Below are positions 41,650 through 50,527 of a DNA stretch of 64,000 nucleotides, in pieces (position 1 is the first letter of the stretch; the number at the start of each line of letters is the position of its first letter). The DNA is from Limosilactobacillus panis (lineage in GTDB: Bacteria; Bacillota; Bacilli; Lactobacillales; Lactobacillaceae), in NCBI RefSeq assembly GCF_019797825.1, contig NZ_CP081855.1:1116001-1180000 (forward strand), in the 5' to 3' direction. Under the pieces are notes generated by a model that was not told where the DNA came from, did no database searches, and saw only the letters and a list, made by a program, of their open reading frames with translations. Made by a program: the position numbers and the translations under genes.

Positions 41650-42543
41650 CTACCGCATATTCTGCTTGTACCAGTTCAAGGCGACCATCCGGTAGTTCTT
41701 TCCCTGAACCATTACCTGCTTGTTTAGGTTAATCAGCTGCTTGGTGGTCAACTTAGCGTCAACCCGGTCAAGGGCCGCCGCCATCTTGGGGTGTTCTTTT
41801 GCAGACTTTTTGTTTGCCAGCGGAACAAGGTTATAAGGTGGCCACAAACTCTTATCGTCCTTTAACAGTACATATTTACTAGTAGCGAGCTGACCCTCAG
41901 TGGTCGAGACCGGAGCCGCATCACCCTTTCCTTCCGCCATGATGGTGTACTTGAGGCTGTCATCGTAGTCCCGCAGTGATTTGAAGTTAAACTTACCGTA
42001 TTTCTTATTCATTCCTGGAAGTGCGTCAGCCCGCTTATCAAACTCTCCCTGCGAAACAAAACGAATCTTCGCCGCGTTTTTTTGCAGATCACTAATTGTT
42101 TTAATGTGGTACTTTTTGGCCACACTACTCCGCATTCCGATTCCTTGTCGGTCGTCTCCCGGGGCATATTTAAAGGTTACGAGGCCATCTTTTTGTACCC
42201 CTTTGCGGGCAATACGCGCCATCTGCTGGGCCGTTAAACCGGAGCCATTCTTTTTCAGGTAAGTCTCAACAATCGTCCCAGTATATTCGGGATAGACGTC
42301 TACCTGTCCGGTCTTAACCACCCTGTAGACCACGGAATTAGCGATATTAGGTTTACGAATCACCTTGTATCCCACCTGTTCGAGGGCCAGCGCGTATATT
42401 TCACTGACGGTCTTACTCTCAGCAAAACTTTTCGAACCCACAACAATTGGTGTCCGGCTGTTCGCCCTAACGGTTAATGGTACAAAATTTGTAACCACTA
42501 TGATTGCAAGAATAATCACTAACCATTTTGCTTTCTTCAACAT
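41650..42543 (-). CDS. Opu-like substrate-binding protein without lipobox
   Basis: A 297-residue OpuAC/OsmF-type periplasmic-binding-fold protein. The N-terminal hydrophobic helix (about 5-25) is followed by VRANS, so a signal peptidase I site or an uncleaved anchor is expected; the Cys lipobox usual for Gram-positive binding proteins is absent. IVVGSKSFAESKTVSEIYA and VYPEYTGTIVETYL are family blocks, with Tyr/Trp residues that may form the aromatic cage. Ligand could be glycine betaine, choline, carnitine or another cation. First gene of the operon. An operator-like palindrome (42559-42571) lies directly before its GGAGG. Confidence 0.85.
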   Translation of the reverse strand: MLKKAKWLVIILAIIVVTNFVPLTVRANSRTPIVVGSKSFAESKTVSEIYALALEQVGYKVIRKPNIANSVVYRVVKTGQVDVYPEYTGTIVETYLKKNGSGLTAQQMARIARKGVQKDGLVTFKYAPGDDRQGIGMRSSVAKKYHIKTISDLQKNAAKIRFVSQGEFDKRADALPGMNKKYGKFNFKSLRDYDDSLKYTIMAEGKGDAAPVSTTEGQLATSKYVLLKDDKSLWPPYNLVPLANKKSAKEHPKMAAALDRVDAKLTTKQLINLNKQVMVQGKNYRMVALNWYKQNMR

Positions 42544-42558
42544 TGGTATTCAGCCTCC

Positions 42559-42571
42559 TATAGTAACTATA
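42559..42571. promoter_or_regulatory. Operator-like palindrome before the binding-protein gene
   Basis: TATAGTAACTATA shares the AGTAACTA/TAGTTAC core with the 17-bp palindrome at 42674-42690. It lies 1-2 nt upstream of the GGAGG of the divergent Opu-like operon. Confidence 0.45.
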
Positions 42572-42673
42572 AAAGCTCCGGCAATTTAAGCTGCTGGGAA
42601 TAATATAGTACGGGTGGATATGTAAAGTCAATTGATACGTGTACGAAATTGGCGGTGTTGCCCCTGGACATAT

Positions 42674-42690
42674 GTAACTAATATAGTTAC
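42674..42690. promoter_or_regulatory. 17-bp palindrome before the Rrf2 gene
   Basis: GTAACTA-ATA-TAGTTAC is a perfect 7+7 inverted repeat ending 26 nt before the Rrf2 start. It is a likely autoregulatory operator of the adjacent Rrf2 protein. Confidence 0.55.
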
Positions 42691-42716
42691 AATAATAAGT
42701 GAAAGGATGGATAGAC

Positions 42717-43172
42717 ATGCGAATCTCAACGCGTTTTAGCGATAGCATTCATATCTTAGCCTTCATTTCGATATGCAAGGGTAAGTTACCGCTAACTAGT
42801 GAAAATATTGCGGGAAGTGTCAAAACATCACCGGTCGTTGTCCGCCGCTTGATGAGTGCCCTCAGGAAGGCGGGGTTACTTAAAACCGTCCATGGTTCTG
42901 CCGACCCTCAGATTGCCCGCCCACTTGATCAAATATCCTTATACGATATTTTTCTGGCGGTCGAGGGTCCCAAGCGCCACCTCTTCACAATTGACGAAAA
43001 AACGGCGCCAGAGTGCATCGTTGGTGGTAACATTCAAGCCACCCTGGCTGATTACTACCACCAGGCAGAGGTTGCGGCGGAAGCTAAGCTCGTTCAATTC
43101 AAGCTCGCAGACGTTATCGATTCGATTCTCGTAAAACAGGCCCAAAAAGAGGCTACCAAGGAAAGGAAGTAA
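42717..43172 (+). CDS. Rrf2-family transcriptional regulator
   Basis: Start at ATG 42717 (MRISTRFSDSIHIL), 6 nt after AAAGGATGG. The 151-residue product has an Rrf2 winged helix: TSENIAGSVKTSPVVVRRLMSALRKAGLL (about 27-55) contains the recognition helix, followed by the wing and a dimerisation helix at the C-terminus. Of the three conserved Cys found in Fe-S Rrf2 sensors only one (about 94, PECIVG) is present, so a cluster is unlikely and the protein is of the YwnA type. It is divergent from the Opu-like operon and 7 nt before the NmrA-type gene, with matching palindromes on both sides. Confidence 0.88.
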   Translation: MRISTRFSDSIHILAFISICKGKLPLTSENIAGSVKTSPVVVRRLMSALRKAGLLKTVHGSADPQIARPLDQISLYDIFLAVEGPKRHLFTIDEKTAPECIVGGNIQATLADYYHQAEVAAEAKLVQFKLADVIDSILVKQAQKEATKERK

Positions 43173-43179
43173 ATTAATA

Positions 43180-44040
43180 ATGCAATACTTTATTACGGGT
43201 GCAACCGGTCACCTCGGCAGTAAGGTCGTAGCGGAACTAAGCAAGTTAGTGCCCAAGGATGCGATTCGCCTAGGTGTCCACACCCCGGCTAAGGCAGCTG
43301 GCCTGAAGAATGCTGGCTACCAGCTAGCGGCGATTAATTATACGGACACTTCTACTATGGTCAGTGCTTTTCAGGGAGTTGATGTCCTCATCTATATTCC
43401 AAGTCTGACTTACGATGTCCAGGACCGAATCAATGAATTTGAGAACACCCTGACAGCGATGAAGACCGTCGGAGTCAAGAACATTGTTGATGTTAGTTTC
43501 ATCGCTGATCAGTTTAATAATCCCTTCCAGATGGCGGGTTACTATGCCTACCTGCCAGCCCGCCTGGCCAGCTCACCTTTTGGCTATGCAGTCATCAAAA
43601 ACGCTTTGTATGCCGACCCACTGGTTCCCTACTTACCAGAACTCATTCAACGGCAAAATGTCATCTACCCGGTCGGTGACCAGGCAATGTCCTTCATTTC
43701 TCGTCAGAACAGCGCCACGGCAATTGCCCATGTGGCCGTCAAAGACTACCTCCGCGATCACGGACAAAACTACTTACTGACGATGAAGCAGAACTATAAC
43801 ATGGTCGAACTAAGTACGATTATGACTAAGGTTACTGGCCAGCCAATCGGTTACTCACCAGTTTCTATTAGGGAATTTGCTGATATCTACCGATTCGAAG
43901 GGGACGGGGATGAATTGGCTTCGATGTACGCGGCAGCAGCAAGGGGGTTGATGGATAAAACCACGGATGACTTTCAACGGATTACTGGTCACTTACCCCA
44001 GGATATGTTTTCCTTTCTTAGCCAAAAATACCATAAATAA
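43180..44040 (+). CDS. NmrA/QorB-type NAD(P)-binding oxidoreductase
   Basis: A 286-residue atypical short-chain dehydrogenase. The nucleotide loop is FITGATGHLGSKV (4-16). The pattern (no classical YxxxK where expected, NmrA-like LTMKQNYNMVELSTIMTKVTG) fits the QorB/YtfG quinone oxidoreductase or NmrA redox-sensor group. It is 7 nt downstream of the Rrf2 gene and thus probably its coregulated target. An answer to quinone or electrophile stress is plausible, in line with YwnA/YodB-type regulators. A terminator follows. Confidence 0.82.
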   Translation: MQYFITGATGHLGSKVVAELSKLVPKDAIRLGVHTPAKAAGLKNAGYQLAAINYTDTSTMVSAFQGVDVLIYIPSLTYDVQDRINEFENTLTAMKTVGVKNIVDVSFIADQFNNPFQMAGYYAYLPARLASSPFGYAVIKNALYADPLVPYLPELIQRQNVIYPVGDQAMSFISRQNSATAIAHVAVKDYLRDHGQNYLLTMKQNYNMVELSTIMTKVTGQPIGYSPVSIREFADIYRFEGDGDELASMYAAAARGLMDKTTDDFQRITGHLPQDMFSFLSQKYHK

Positions 44041-44042
44041 AA

Positions 44043-44076
44043 ATAACGGGAACGGATTTGCCGCTCCCGTTTATTG
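44043..44076 (+). terminator. Terminator after the NmrA-type gene
   Basis: AACGGGAACGG pairs with CCGCTCCCGTT (one mismatch), then TATTGTTTG. Confidence 0.7.
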
Positions 44077-44121
44077 TTTGGTAACCTAGAAATAGTAATT
44101 ATTAATGAAGGAGTCTTAAGT

Positions 44122-46632
44122 GTGAATGACTTACCAACCAAAATTGAAGTTCGTGGTGCCAAGGTCCATAACTTAAAAAACATCGACGTTGACATCCCCT
44201 TACACAAGTTCGTTGCTATCTCGGGTTTATCCGGCTCAGGCAAGAGTTCACTGGCAATGGGAATTTTATATGAAGAAGGATCCCGCCGCTACCTGGAGGC
44301 CCTCTCAACTTACACCCGGCGGCGAATCAAGTTAGGAGCCCAGGCGGAGGTTACCAGTGTCAAACACATTCCTTCTGCCCTGGCCCTTAGGCAGCGCCCA
44401 AGCATCCCATCTGAACGAGCAACGGTTGGGACGATGAGTGAGATTTTTAACGTTATTCGTCTGATTTTTTCCCGCCTCGGTTCACCCGTCTGTCCTAATG
44501 GTCACCGCCTCAAGCCGAGTCTGAAGATTGCCGAAGCGATGAGTCGTTCCGACAATAGTATGGGTCAGCTAACCTGTCCAAAGTGTGGCGCCAAGTTCCA
44601 GGCCTTTAGTGCTGAAGACTTCGCCTTTAATTCGGATGGGGCTTGTGCTCGTTGCCAGGGAACCGGTCAGGTGCGAGAAATTGACGATAATAAATTAATT
44701 GGTGACGAAAACCTTAGTCTGGCTGATGGTGCCGTTGCTTCCTGGCACCTACCTGGCCGAAACTTCATGCCGAGTGTTGCTGAACAGGCGGGTGTCCGGA
44801 TTCACGTTCCTTACAAGGACCTGACTGCTAAGGAGAAGGACTTTGTCTTAAACGGTCCCCAACAAAAGTTTAAAATGGACTTTCGGTCCGGAACCGGGCG
44901 CGTTTTCCATGACTTTAACGCTCTCTATGAAAATGCTCACGCTGCCGTTTTAGCCTCTGCCAAGTCCAGCAAGAGTGAGCGGGCCCAGAAAAGGATTAGC
45001 GAGTTTTTCCACTACTCAACCTGCCCTGTCTGTCATGGAACAAGACTACGACCCGAACTTCTCAAACAACTGGCTGGCAACCTAAATATTGCAGAAGTCA
45101 CCAACCTCACCCTTGGTGATTTAAAGGCCTGGAAGAAAAAGGTCTTAGATGAACTGCCAAGCGCCATGAACAAAATGGCCGGCAGTCTGTTTAAAGAATT
45201 TGACGATAACCTCCGCCCCCTGCTTGAGTTGGGACTTGATTACTTAACTCTCTCACGAAATGGCAATACTCTGTCGACTGGTGAACTGCAGCGGATTCAG
45301 TTAGCCCGGACACTGCGCACCCAAACAACAGGGGTCCTTTACATCCTTGATGAGCCCTCAATTGGGCTCCACCCAGATAACATCAGTGGGCTCTTAAATG
45401 TTTTCAAAGAATTAGTCAATCAAGGAAATTCGCTTGTCGTCGTTGACCACAATGTTGACATCATCAAGAATGCCGACTGGATTATTGAAATTGGCCCAGG
45501 TTCCGGCGATGAGGGTGGCCAAGTGATTGCCCAGGGGACACCAAAAGAAGTCACCGCAAACCCGCATTCAAAGATTGGCCCTTACCTAAACGGAACAGCT
45601 AAGCTAATGGCCCGGAGACCCGATGACCAACCAGCACAAAAGCAAATTGATTTTGAAGTTGCCAACTATTACAACCTAAAAGATGTTCACGTCAGCCTGC
45701 CAATCAACCGCTTAAGTGCGATTACTGGTTTCTCCGGGGCAGGAAAGACAAGTCTGATTCTAGATAGCCTGGTTCCCGCAATCAAAGCTCAGGCTACTGG
45801 GGGTAAGCTTCCCCAACAGGTCCGCAAACTGAAATCACCACTAAAAGAGGTCGTCAGTGTTGACGCCGCTCCAATTGGTAAGACACAACGGTCAACCGTT
45901 GCCACCTACACCAGTATTATGGACAACTTACGAAAGCTTTTTGCCGCCCAGCCACTGGCAAAGGAAAAGCACTTTACCCCCAGTTACTTTTCATATAACA
46001 ATAAGCAGGGGGCTTGCCCCAATTGTGGTGGTGCGGGGATTGTTACCCTTGACATTCAATTTCTCCCCGATATGCAACAAGTCTGCCCTGTCTGCAACGG
46101 TGATCGCTATAATAAAGCGGTTCAAGCAGTTAAATGGCACAATTATTCTATCGTGGACCTTCTAAAGTTAGATGTCCGTCAAGCCCTACCTGTTTTCAAG
46201 GACGTTCCAAAGATTGAGCGGGAGTTAAAGTTGCTCCAAGAGGTTGGCTTAGACTACCTCCACCTGGGTGAAAGTACTCCCAGTTTGTCTGGTGGTGAAG
46301 CCCAGCGATTAAAACTGGTTAAACATCTAAATCACAACCAGGCAACGACCCTTTTCGTCTTTGATGAACCCACCATTGGGCTCCATCCCCTCGATGTTAA
46401 GACGCTGGTGGGCGTTATCCAACAGCTGATTGATCGCGGAGCAACCGTCGTGGCAATCACTCACGACCTTAACCTGGTCGTCAATGCTGATTATGTTCTT
46501 GACCTCGGCCCTCGTGGTGGTAAGAACGGTGGAAAAATCGTCGCTGCTGAAGCACCGGAGAAGTTAATTGCTAATCCGCAAAGCCTAACCAGTAAATATC
46601 TGGCTGACTACTGGAATCGTTATCAAAACTAG
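44122..46632 (+). CDS. UvrA-like ABC ATPase (UvrA paralogue)
   Basis: Start is GTG 44122 (VNDLPTKIEVRGAKVHN): AAGGAG is 8 nt upstream. The 836-residue protein has two ABC modules: Walker A SGLSGSGKSSL and TGFSGAGKTSL, signatures LSTGELQRIQLA and LSGGEAQRLKLV, Walker B LYILDEPSIGLHP and LFVFDEPTIGLHP. CPKCGAK...CARCQGTG and CPNCGGAG...CPVCNG are zinc modules. Main UvrA is about 940-950 residues; the roughly 100 missing residues probably correspond to insertion regions including the UvrB-binding part. Such UvrA2-type proteins are linked to damage tolerance or drug resistance. Not in an operon with uvrB. Confidence 0.88.
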   Translation: MNDLPTKIEVRGAKVHNLKNIDVDIPLHKFVAISGLSGSGKSSLAMGILYEEGSRRYLEALSTYTRRRIKLGAQAEVTSVKHIPSALALRQRPSIPSERATVGTMSEIFNVIRLIFSRLGSPVCPNGHRLKPSLKIAEAMSRSDNSMGQLTCPKCGAKFQAFSAEDFAFNSDGACARCQGTGQVREIDDNKLIGDENLSLADGAVASWHLPGRNFMPSVAEQAGVRIHVPYKDLTAKEKDFVLNGPQQKFKMDFRSGTGRVFHDFNALYENAHAAVLASAKSSKSERAQKRISEFFHYSTCPVCHGTRLRPELLKQLAGNLNIAEVTNLTLGDLKAWKKKVLDELPSAMNKMAGSLFKEFDDNLRPLLELGLDYLTLSRNGNTLSTGELQRIQLARTLRTQTTGVLYILDEPSIGLHPDNISGLLNVFKELVNQGNSLVVVDHNVDIIKNADWIIEIGPGSGDEGGQVIAQGTPKEVTANPHSKIGPYLNGTAKLMARRPDDQPAQKQIDFEVANYYNLKDVHVSLPINRLSAITGFSGAGKTSLILDSLVPAIKAQATGGKLPQQVRKLKSPLKEVVSVDAAPIGKTQRSTVATYTSIMDNLRKLFAAQPLAKEKHFTPSYFSYNNKQGACPNCGGAGIVTLDIQFLPDMQQVCPVCNGDRYNKAVQAVKWHNYSIVDLLKLDVRQALPVFKDVPKIERELKLLQEVGLDYLHLGESTPSLSGGEAQRLKLVKHLNHNQATTLFVFDEPTIGLHPLDVKTLVGVIQQLIDRGATVVAITHDLNLVVNADYVLDLGPRGGKNGGKIVAAEAPEKLIANPQSLTSKYLADYWNRYQN

Positions 46633-46900
46633 CTTTATGAACATGACTGAGAAAATAAATTTCCCGGCGCCCGTTACCAGTAGCATAGGCAAATCGTTGA
46701 CATGGTACAGGCCGGCGATTGACCGTAATCAATGGTCTTGCTTCATGTCACTATTTCCCCTAGCTTCCATTTTGAAAATAGATTAGCTACTAACAAAGCG
46801 TGTTAATCAAGGCTAAAAGAAATTTAACAATAAGTTAAGCACACTTTTGTCAAACTTGTTTTCTTCATGACACATTATTGAAATTGTAAGAGAGTTAATA

Positions 46901-47491
46901 ATGACTATTCGTAAAACAGATCGACGGACACTGTATACTATCCAGGTTATTAAAAAAGCGTTTCTTAATCTAATCAACAATCATAACTATTCCCAGCTCT
47001 CTGTCGCACAAATATGTCGAAAAGCGGGAATTACCCGGTCGACTTTTTACCTTCACTTTAATAATTTGTCTGTGCTCCTAAATAGCGTCCTTGACGACGC
47101 GTTAATGATTTCGGATCACCCTAATAGCAATCTTACATTAGCTAGTAATATAACAGTTGATTTTTTGAAGAAAAATGAATCTCTGCTACCTACCTGCCAG
47201 CGAATCGCTGACTCACCACAGTACCGCTCGTTACTCATGGATCCCGACCTTAGTGAATACATCATTGGACGAATTGCTAATTATGAAGGTGGACGAATGG
47301 TTCCGCAAATTATGAAACGTACTGGTCTTGGTAACAAAGACGCAAAGACCCTGTTTTTATATTTTCTTCATGGTTCATTTGCCATTAATAAGCGTCATCA
47401 TTTTACTAAGGATGATGAATGGTATCATGAGGTTAAAATGCTTAACCAATTTATTAATGCTGGTTACAAATCCTTTACCCATAATAAATAG
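46901..47491 (+). CDS. TetR-family regulator
   Basis: A 196-residue protein with an N-terminal TetR HTH (IKKAFLNLINNHNYSQLSVAQICRKAGITRSTFYLHFNN, about 18-55) and a C-terminal ligand/dimer domain of the TetR_C_33-like helical type. The product is most like the AcrR/DhaS group. Target unknown; the neighbouring orphan PTS IIC gene is convergent, so it is unlikely to share the promoter. The 268 nt between the UvrA-like gene and this gene hold its promoter and no clear gene. Confidence 0.85.
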   Translation: MTIRKTDRRTLYTIQVIKKAFLNLINNHNYSQLSVAQICRKAGITRSTFYLHFNNLSVLLNSVLDDALMISDHPNSNLTLASNITVDFLKKNESLLPTCQRIADSPQYRSLLMDPDLSEYIIGRIANYEGGRMVPQIMKRTGLGNKDAKTLFLYFLHGSFAINKRHHFTKDDEWYHEVKMLNQFINAGYKSFTHNK

Positions 47492-47534
47492 TGCGGAAGA
47501 CTAAAGAAAATTACTTTAATCTTTCGCACTATTG
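47490..47534. terminator. Bidirectional terminator between tetR and PTS IIC genes
   Basis: AGTGCGGAAGACTAAAG pairs with CTTTAATCTTTCGCACT with a few wobbles. Confidence 0.75.
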
Positions 47535-47559
47535 TACTAATTTCAGGGTAATTATTTAT

Positions 47560-48999
47560 TTAATTTTTCGTTCCCCCATTAAGGGCCGCCCGTTTTCGTA
47601 AATACCGCCAAACTTGTGGGCGATAACGCCGCAGAGCAAATAAGAGTACTAAATAAATGACAATACACAGAGCGATCCAAATTGGATTTCGCGAAATAAA
47701 GGCCGCAAACACGAGGGCGTTAAGTGGCCGTGCCATCAAATTAAAACTAGTTACTAAAACTATTCCAGCAGGGATAGCAGCGCCATAATGAGTAATCGCA
47801 CCGGTGTAAATATGACCAAGCCAACTAGAACAGTATAGGCCGATACTGAACCAGACAATTCCGTTGGCAATTACTTTTAAAATGTTACCATTAGTAATCG
47901 CAACAATTGATTCAATCATGAACGGTAGCGCAATTAAGTCGACAACCGGGAGGGACCTATTACCGGGCAAAATAAAGGCAATGGCGACCATAATTGGAAT
48001 TAGGATCACTCCGGCGATAATCGTTGCCGGTTCGCCATAACCGACACCGTCATCAACTGCTAAAAACCACCGTTTACGATCATCGACTGGATCAGCACTT
48101 CCTTTTTCATCATTTTCCCTTTTGAGCCGTTGTTGATCGATACTTTCAGCTAACGGTTTAAAGGCTTGTGCAAAAACGTCGGTCACAAGGGGGAAAATAG
48201 TCATCACGGCAGATAATTGAATGGCAAACCTCAAAATCTGTCCCCAAGCAGTATAGCTAGCAAGACGGGGTAAATTAGCTAAAATACCAATAAGTAAGCC
48301 AAGGAGGGCTCCCAATGAAGTTGGCTCCCCTAAAAGCCCCAGCCGCTGTTGCAGGTGTTGCGGTGTTGACTTAATCCGGTTCAATTTTAATATATTCCAA
48401 AGCGGATCCAAGATGATTGCAGGAATAGTTTGGACAATATTTTGCGCGGCGCAAACTGTTGCATTATTAATTTTGTAATATGAAGACCAACAATCTGCTT
48501 GAACTTCGGCAAGGAGCAAGGTATATAGCAAAATAAAGAATGAAAGGCCGATTGATAACCAGTAGTTATCAGTAACATAGTACGCTAATGTCCCCCAAAT
48601 CATGAAGCCAAAGTTATTCCATAAGTTGGAAGGCATGAAGACCTTCGTGACCCCTACAGCAAACAGGATAAATTCGGCGATTAAGCCAAAAACAAAGAAG
48701 GAAAGGCCCACCGATGAACCAAAACTAGCCAGTGCACCAGCTTGCCAGCCGATATCTACCACTGGTAACTTAATTTCTGAGTTATTAACCATTTGATGAA
48801 TTATTTTCGTAACAACGGGCGTGAACATTCCAATAATCCAAGAAAATCCGGTTAAACCGACCCCAGCGTAAATACCGGAAAGGAGGGCCCTTTTAAAAGG
48901 CAACCTTAAAAGTAGAGCGATAATAAAAATCATTATTGGCACAACGATTGTCGCACCAAAGGCATTAAAAAAATGGTCAACAAATTCTAGCAAGTCCAT
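47560..48999 (-). CDS. PTS galactitol-type EIIC permease, orphan
   Basis: Start at ATG 48999 (MDLLEFVDHFFN), GGAAAG 8 nt upstream; two earlier in-frame start codons are too close to it. The 479-residue protein has about ten membrane helices and resembles GatC/SgcC (EIIC of the galactitol family; sorbose-like loop GEPTSLGALLG, GYGEPATII). No EIIA or EIIB gene is next to it, which such a system needs. The enzymes may be encoded elsewhere, or the protein works as a stand-alone carrier. Substrate not assignable. Confidence 0.85.
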   Translation of the reverse strand: MDLLEFVDHFFNAFGATIVVPIMIFIIALLLRLPFKRALLSGIYAGVGLTGFSWIIGMFTPVVTKIIHQMVNNSEIKLPVVDIGWQAGALASFGSSVGLSFFVFGLIAEFILFAVGVTKVFMPSNLWNNFGFMIWGTLAYYVTDNYWLSIGLSFFILLYTLLLAEVQADCWSSYYKINNATVCAAQNIVQTIPAIILDPLWNILKLNRIKSTPQHLQQRLGLLGEPTSLGALLGLLIGILANLPRLASYTAWGQILRFAIQLSAVMTIFPLVTDVFAQAFKPLAESIDQQRLKRENDEKGSADPVDDRKRWFLAVDDGVGYGEPATIIAGVILIPIMVAIAFILPGNRSLPVVDLIALPFMIESIVAITNGNILKVIANGIVWFSIGLYCSSWLGHIYTGAITHYGAAIPAGIVLVTSFNLMARPLNALVFAAFISRNPIWIALCIVIYLVLLFALRRYRPQVWRYLRKRAALNGGTKN

Positions 49000-49232
49000 C
49001 ACCATCACTTTCCATGAATTGCTTATAATCTAACAAAAACGCTGTAAGGGTTCAATTTATGAACATCAGAGCGCCCTTGCCCTGACTAATATAGGGCCAC
49101 TGATACGGTAAGGATCAGCTATTGATATAAATATCAACCCTCTTTGCACCCAAAATATCCCAACCGTTAGCTAACTGACATCGGCGGCCCAACTAGGGTA
49201 TAATATTATCTCAGGAAAAGAGGAATTTACAT

Positions 49233-49625
49233 ATGAAAATGCGAAGAATTGATCATATCGTTTTGACAGTTAGTGACCTTGAAGAATCGATGCGCTTTTA
49301 TCACGAAGTTTTTGATATGCCCGTTATTGATAAGCAAAGCAACGACCACCTAATTACCCTTCGCTGTGGTCACCAACTGATTCGCTTACAAAAGGGTGAC
49401 CGGCCAACAAACTTAAAAGCAGCCAAACCGGCAATTGGTGCTGCCGATTTTTGCATTGTTGCCGGTGACAAGTTAAACGATATTATTCATCACCTGAAAA
49501 GTTACTATATTGATGTAATTGAGGGCCCGGTTGAAAAGCACGGTTCCGAAGGAGCGATGACCTCAATCTATGTTCACGACCCCGATAACAACTTAATTGA
49601 AATTGCGGTCTACAAGAACAAATAG
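49233..49625 (+). CDS. VOC-family (glyoxalase-like) protein
   Basis: A 130-residue vicinal-oxygen-chelate protein. IDHIVLTVSDLEESMRFYHEVFDM is the first beta-alpha-beta-beta-beta module with metal-binding His8; MTSIYVHDPDNNLIEIAVY is the second with Glu near 124. Such proteins include glyoxalases, dioxygenases and resistance proteins; the length fits the STM3117-like group. Function not assignable. GAGGA 8 nt before the ATG. Single gene with its own terminator. Confidence 0.87.
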   Translation: MKMRRIDHIVLTVSDLEESMRFYHEVFDMPVIDKQSNDHLITLRCGHQLIRLQKGDRPTNLKAAKPAIGAADFCIVAGDKLNDIIHHLKSYYIDVIEGPVEKHGSEGAMTSIYVHDPDNNLIEIAVYKNK

Positions 49626-49628
49626 CAA

Positions 49629-49676
49629 TAAAGCGGCTTGAACACTGAGTAATCAGTCATCAAGTCGCTTTATTAA
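49629..49676. terminator. Bidirectional terminator after the VOC gene
   Basis: AATAAAGCGGCTTGA pairs with TCAAGTCGCTTTATT; an inner ACTGA/TCAGT extends it. It overlaps the stop of the convergent YdcF gene. Confidence 0.8.
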
Positions 49677-50512
49677 TATAAAATTACTCCTATTATTAGT
49701 AATACGATAAGCAGAATCATGGTTGCAAAGTAGCGATGATCACGGATATTACCGAGGTAATCACGAATGGTTGTTAATGGTAAATACGGCCATGGTGTTG
49801 GCGCCCCAGTAAAATTAAAGTGCAGGCCGAGCCGATGGCCATAGCTCTTTGCCCGTAAAACATGAAATGAACTAGTAACAACTACCACTTGTGGCATAGC
49901 CGCCCCTGTCCATTTTTTATTAATAATCTTCGCACAATTCCGTAAATTTTGCCATGTGTTAAGGGCAGCTTCTTCGCAGATAATCTGTTTCGATGGAATA
50001 CCACGCTTCCGTAAATAGGCTGCCATCGCAACAGCTTCGGAAATCTCATCCTGGTGAACCCGTCCACCAGTTACAATTACTTTGGCAGTTGAATTAGAAT
50101 GCCAAAGTAAATAAGCACGCTCAAGCCGCGCTGCTAGTACTGGTGGGACCCTCCCCTTATTCAATCCGGCCCCTAACACGACTAAAAAATCAAAATTTAC
50201 TGGTAACCGTTGGTAGTGCCATGACCATGAAATCAGAATGAAAATAACTAAGCCAGCCGTTATGAGCGTGTCGGTACCAAATGATAGTAGCCAAGCCAGG
50301 TTGCCTAACCAGCTTAATTCTTGCTGATTAACCAAGAATAAGGCAGGGAGACATACCATGATATTGACGACCATCAAGAAGGTTATCCAGAAGTTGTACC
50401 GTAAGATTGTCTGCTGGTTATCAAAGTGACGAACTAACACCAAAAAGATAGTAGTTCCCCAGACAAAGGCGGTCATTAATGCAATCAAAATAACTTCCAT
50501 ATCGTTATTCAT
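49673..50512 (-). CDS. YdcF/SanA/ElyC (DUF218) membrane protein
   Basis: A 279-residue protein with four hydrophobic helices in the N-terminal 110 residues and one at the C-terminus, and between them a DUF218 domain: VVLGAGLNKGRVPPVLAARLERAYLLW, VTGGRVHQDEISEAVAMAAYL and VTSSFHVLRAK. The family is tied to envelope integrity (ElyC, SanA) without a defined reaction. It follows the aarF gene by 15 nt and is probably cotranscribed. The ribosome site (GGCG) is weak. Confidence 0.85.
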   Translation of the reverse strand: MNNDMEVILIALMTAFVWGTTIFLVLVRHFDNQQTILRYNFWITFLMVVNIMVCLPALFLVNQQELSWLGNLAWLLSFGTDTLITAGLVIFILISWSWHYQRLPVNFDFLVVLGAGLNKGRVPPVLAARLERAYLLWHSNSTAKVIVTGGRVHQDEISEAVAMAAYLRKRGIPSKQIICEEAALNTWQNLRNCAKIINKKWTGAAMPQVVVVTSSFHVLRAKSYGHRLGLHFNFTGAPTPWPYLPLTTIRDYLGNIRDHRYFATMILLIVLLIIGVILY

Positions 50513-50527
50513 AAGTGATCGCCACGC

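Noticed and set aside
46637..46786. 49-codon plus-strand ORF between the UvrA-like and tetR genes
   Set aside because: No ribosome site, no recognisable family; composition looks like random intergenic reading.
47560..49676. A complete PTS operon around the EIIC gene
   Set aside because: No EIIA, EIIB or sugar-metabolism gene is visible on either side; the VOC and TetR genes are single units.
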